Assembly (NCBI GenBank): GCA_922989275.2
Contig: OV277864.1
Span: 75,086,158 to 75,150,157, forward strand
Direction: 5' to 3'
DNA: 64,000 bases
Source of the DNA: Gari tellinella
Lineage: Eukaryota; Mollusca; Bivalvia; Cardiida; Psammobiidae
Part shown: piece after piece, positions 61,425 through 64,000 of the stretch
Layout of the letters: the number at the start of each line of letters is the position of its first letter
Position numbering within the stretch: the first letter of the stretch is position 1
The notes under the pieces: model-generated
Seen by the model: the letters and a program-made list of their open reading frames with translations, nothing else
Database searches by the model: none
What the model was told of the DNA's origin: nothing
Made by a program: the position numbers and the translations under genes

Positions 61425-61625
61425 AATTTTCACTGTGTTAGAAAATCACATTCAAATGTTTTCCCTGTGCTTTTGGTAACAAAACATGCCTCATGTTTGC
61501 TTAGCTTTTACTGCAGGAGAAGTTTGAAGGTGTTTGTATCCTTTGCAAACAGTAAAGACCCTTATCAGAGGGCTCCTAAAGGAGCCCTCTGATCAGGGTA
61601 TGTACTGTTTGTTTTCAAATATTGA
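61425..61625 (+). repeat. Tandem duplication unit 1 with intact D hairpin
   Basis: TTTTCACTGTGTTAGAAAAT, ACAAAACATGCCTC and the D hairpin at 61545-61611 (AGAGGGCTCC / GGAGCCCTCT) are repeated in unit 2. Confidence 0.8.
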
Positions 61626-61810
61626 ATTTTCACAGTGTTAGATAATCACATACAAAATTTAATGTTTTTTTCTGTGCATTTGAGGACAAAACATGCCTCT
61701 ATCATGTTTGATAAGCCCTTATTGCAGGAAAAGTTAAAAGTTTTTTATCCATTGCAAACAGTGTAGGCACTGTTCTCTGATCAGGGTCTGCACTGTTTGT
61801 GTTCAAATAT
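61626..61810 (+). repeat. Tandem duplication unit 2 with half-deleted D hairpin
   Basis: TTTTCACAGTGTTAGATAAT and ACAAAACATGCCTC match unit 1. Its D copy (61747-61801) has AACAGTGTAGGCACTG joined to TTCTCTGATCAGGGTCTG, so most of the left arm is missing. Confidence 0.8.
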
Positions 61811-62136
61811 TCTCAGGAAACATCACAAAATCATTGACATAAATTGGTCAATTTAAGAAAAGTGGAAAAGTCGTAACATTTGAAACATAAAGCACAAATA
61901 GCATTTGTGATAGATAGTCATTGCTTTTGCTACCAGTCTGTCACTGAATTCAAACTCCAGCTAACCCAGGTAATTGAACAATTAACTCCCACTCTTTGGT
62001 TTGATTGTTGATTTGTTGATTACACGCACTGCCTCCCAGTCTGAATTTAAGAACATGTGAACAGTAAAAACCTAACTTCACAAGCTTTCCCAAATGTATT
62101 GCTTTAAATTCAGTGTTGAAGACAGGGTGGCTGTTT
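61811..62136. other. Spacer without recognised content
   Basis: No gene or element recognised. Confidence 0.4.
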
Positions 62137-62325
62137 AACCAGGCATGTTTCTAGTTTTGAAAACAGGTTACCACATTGAGTAAGAACATTGACAGAAAAG
62201 CCGAAAGGAGTATCTAGAAAGGTACTGGAAATCTTTTATATATGTCATGTCCACAACTTCCTTGTTCTTTTAGTGTATGAATAATTAAAAGCATTAAAGC
62301 ATATTATGGGGTAAAGGGTTAAAGC
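62137..62325 (-). mobile_element. A-family element, degenerate, hairpin lost
   Basis: TTTAACCAGGCATGTTTCTAG start and TATTATGGGGTAAAGGGTTAA end. No palindrome remains between them. Confidence 0.5.
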
Positions 62326-62469
62326 AGGCTGTTAAAAGTAAAGCAGAAAGAAAAGTGACAACTTAGTATTTGAGATGAAGTTTCTTTGGCATCTGGTCTG
62401 GACTATACTGAATTCAAGTAAATCAAAGAGTTACATGGCTCTGTTGGTCTTTTGGGCATTGTAAACAGT

Positions 62470-62695
62470 ACTTTATTAATATACACCTTTTTATTCTTCC
62501 ACTCAAAAAAATAGTTCCACTTTATTCAGTCATAAATATGCACCATAAGAAATAAAGAATTTTTTTTTTATATCCTAGCAGAAGGTAGCTTAAAACAGAT
62601 TGAAAGTGTAAAGCAGGCTGCTCCTTAAAGAGCATTCTGAAATACGTTCAAACTGCTTTAAGTGGTAACCTGCTTTCAAAAATTACACAAGCTTA
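62470..62695 (+). mobile_element. A-family element, degenerate
   Basis: TTTTATTCTTCCACTC, AATAGTTCCACTTTATTCAG and a weak hairpin at about 62587-62661 (TTAAAACAGATTGAAAGTG, GTTCAAACTGCTTTAA). Confidence 0.6.
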
Positions 62696-62713
62696 TTATA
62701 TTAACACGAACTA

Positions 62714-62919
62714 CAGTAAAACCTCGCTATTACGACCACTAAAACGAAGGCTTGTTGATTGCATAATAGAGAGGTGGCAGCTTAAAGCAAGATGACAGTG
62801 AAACAGAAAGCTCCTAAAGGAGCTTTCTGTTTCACTGTCACCTTGCTTTAAGCGGTCACCTATCCTAAAAAACCTAACAATTAACATAATTTAGTGGTCG
62901 TAATAGAGGGGTTTTACTG
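62714..62919. mobile_element. Pogo-type MITE carrying an H-like hairpin
   Basis: CAGTAAAACCTCGCTATTAC and its inverse GTCGTAATAGAGGGGTTTTACTG, TA on each side. The 62779-62853 hairpin pairs CTTAAAGCAAGATGACAGTG with CACTGTCACCTTGCTTTAAG around CAGAAAGCTCC / GGAGCTTTCTG, the H centre. Confidence 0.88.
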
Positions 62920-63068
62920 TATGTGAAAGAGATTATTCTAATGAGTAGTTACACTATATACCTTGGTTATGACAATTATGACATAATGGAAAGAAGTCAA
63001 AATGGAAAAAATCAGTTAACTTATTATTATCTAAGTAAACAAAAATTGCTTCATAAATTATTAAAAAG

Positions 63069-63280
63069 TTAACCCTTTGCCTACTGGTAGCAACGTCAAT
63101 GTCTTTTGCAAACAGTTTGGATCCAGATCAGACGCCGCGTAATGCGGCGTCTGATCTGGATCCAAACTGTTTGACACTCATCCTTAGGTTTCTTTACTTA
63201 GTGATGTATAAAAACTAAATTTAACTACTTTTCAGATGACGATTTCGAAGCGGACAATATTACGGCAGGTAAAGTGTTAA
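63069..63280. mobile_element. B-family element, reference copy
   Basis: TTAACCCTTTGCCTACTGG left and GGTAAAGTGTTAA right. The hairpin at 63107-63173 is perfect apart from its few central bases: CAAACAGTTTGGATCCAGAT faces ATCTGGATCCAAACTGTTTG. Confidence 0.88.
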
Positions 63281-63397
63281 GGAGCACACTGTGCTTTGTT
63301 CTGACTCCTTGTCACTGTAGATAATTATCACTAATTGATGGAAATGGTTCTATTGAATTAGCTCCCGCCAAAATTGTCTTGTATGACACTTAAAGCA

Positions 63398-63670
63398 TTC
63401 AACCCTAGTGGTGTGAGTATACTCGTCATTTACCAAACAGTGTAAATGTGAAGAGTACACTAAATCTTGCCCTCTGGTCTCAGGCAGTGCAAAAAGTGTA
63501 GACACTGATCAGAGGGCTCCTACAGGAGCCCTCTGATCAGGGTCTCCACTCTTTGTCATTTTGCAATATATTGTTCAAATCAGTCCTAAATTGTCAGATA
63601 TGAATGAGACTTAATTGGAAAGTTGATGATGACGTTCCATATTTGACAGTTTCAGGGGTGAATGAGTTAA
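63398..63670. mobile_element. D-family element with full frame
   Basis: AACCCTAGTGGTGTGAGTAT left frame, hairpin at 63490-63556 with perfect AGAGGGCTCC / GGAGCCCTCT centre, then TGAGACTTAATTGGAAAGTT and GAATGAGTTAA at the right. Confidence 0.75.
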
Positions 63671-63717
63671 GCCCAAGGCTACTAATTATTTACAGTAGCT
63701 ATATATATATGTTTTAT

Positions 63718-63802
63718 GGCACATTCTGCTTTACTTTCAACCTACTTTAAGTGGTCACATTTCTTCAGAACTAGAATAAGGCCTATTAGTATAATGGTTT
63801 AA
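63718..63802 (+). mobile_element. Half A element starting at the hairpin centre
   Basis: GGCACATTCTGCTTTACTTT is the right arm from the dyad centre outward. The left half is absent. It ends AATGGTTTAA. Confidence 0.65.
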
Positions 63803-63967
63803 TTGATAATTAACACTTCCCAAAAGCCCAAATGAACAAACGAAAAATAACGTAACACCAAAAGAGTAATTGTTGGTAGATATTTGCAGGAGGTATTTTC
63901 AATAGGGGACTGCATTTTAACAGCAGTATATGGTATTTTAGCGTGCAAAGAGTTAACAGCATTACTG

Positions 63968-64000
63968 GGGCCCGTTTCATAAAACTTCTTACGACAAAAT
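63968..64000. mobile_element. Left end of an F element, cut by the window edge
   Basis: GGGGCCCGTTTCATAAAACT followed by TCTTACGACAAAAT matches the F left end at 20787. Confidence 0.75.

Overview
This is AT-rich animal nuclear DNA, almost certainly from a bivalve or related mollusc. That placement is an inference from three things: a roughly 1.4 kb dispersed repeat with an AGGGCCAGAATGGCCCT head and CTCACCTG/CAGGTGAGC ends, tails carrying runs of GGACGGACG, and a DIRS retrotransposon beside a very high density of short hairpin transposons. I see no prokaryotic operons, no rRNA, no intact tRNA and no CRISPR array. Most short open frames lie inside repeats and are not genes.

Three stretches have convincing coding content. 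(1) 12144-16950 is a nearly complete DIRS-type tyrosine-recombinase retrotransposon on the + strand. It has a Gag-like ORF, an RT/RNase H ORF, a tyrosine recombinase ORF, inverted terminal repeats and an internal complementary region that matches the joined ends. (2) 29339-33749 is a complete, apparently young Ty3-type LTR retrotransposon on the - strand, with 159-bp LTRs that look identical, a GTCCA target duplication and one uninterrupted Gag-Pol frame. (3) 45926-46147 (- strand) looks like the first coding exon of a host gene that I cannot name, ending at a consensus splice donor.

The rest is a dense, nested layer of non-autonomous elements, most built around a near-perfect hairpin. I call the families: A (TTAA-flanked, AAAGCAGG core), B (TTAA-flanked, CAAACAGTTTGGATCC core), C (CAGGGCTCCAGATAAG ends, short target duplications), D (AACAGTGTAGACC core), E (TA-flanked, CAGTCGAACTTCGATATC ends), F (GGGGCCCGTTTCATAAAA ends), G (TA-flanked, CAGTGCTCCCTC ends), H (AGAAAGCTCC/GGAGCTTTCT core), I (the bivalve-type 1.4 kb repeat), J (TTCTAGAA-rich), K (GAACTCTTGTGGG ends), L (TGACCTTGACC repeat), M (CAGGGCTGCCAT ends), N (CATCAAGGGCAGATAACTC tandem units) and O (TA-flanked, CAGTGGAGAAGACG ends).

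Layout: 1-2920 holds two kilobase-scale TIR elements and an M element. 3170-12140 holds A-D elements and a 1 kb element with repeated inverted repeats. 12144-16950 is the DIRS. 16980-29290 holds A-H elements and an hAT-like element. 29339-33749 is the Ty3 element. 34230-45900 holds L, F, C, A and I elements. 45900-46150 is the host exon. 46490-48100 holds H, A and C elements. 48311-49345 is a minisatellite. 49400-64000 holds B, D, E, A and N elements, several local duplications and a SINE-like sequence.

The most interesting pattern is collective. Copies of one hairpin family differ by paired, complementary changes on both arms. The same hairpin core turns up inside unrelated transposon ends. 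Insertions repeatedly lie at the hairpin centre. Together this suggests that the palindromes behave as self-correcting cassettes that move between transposon shells.
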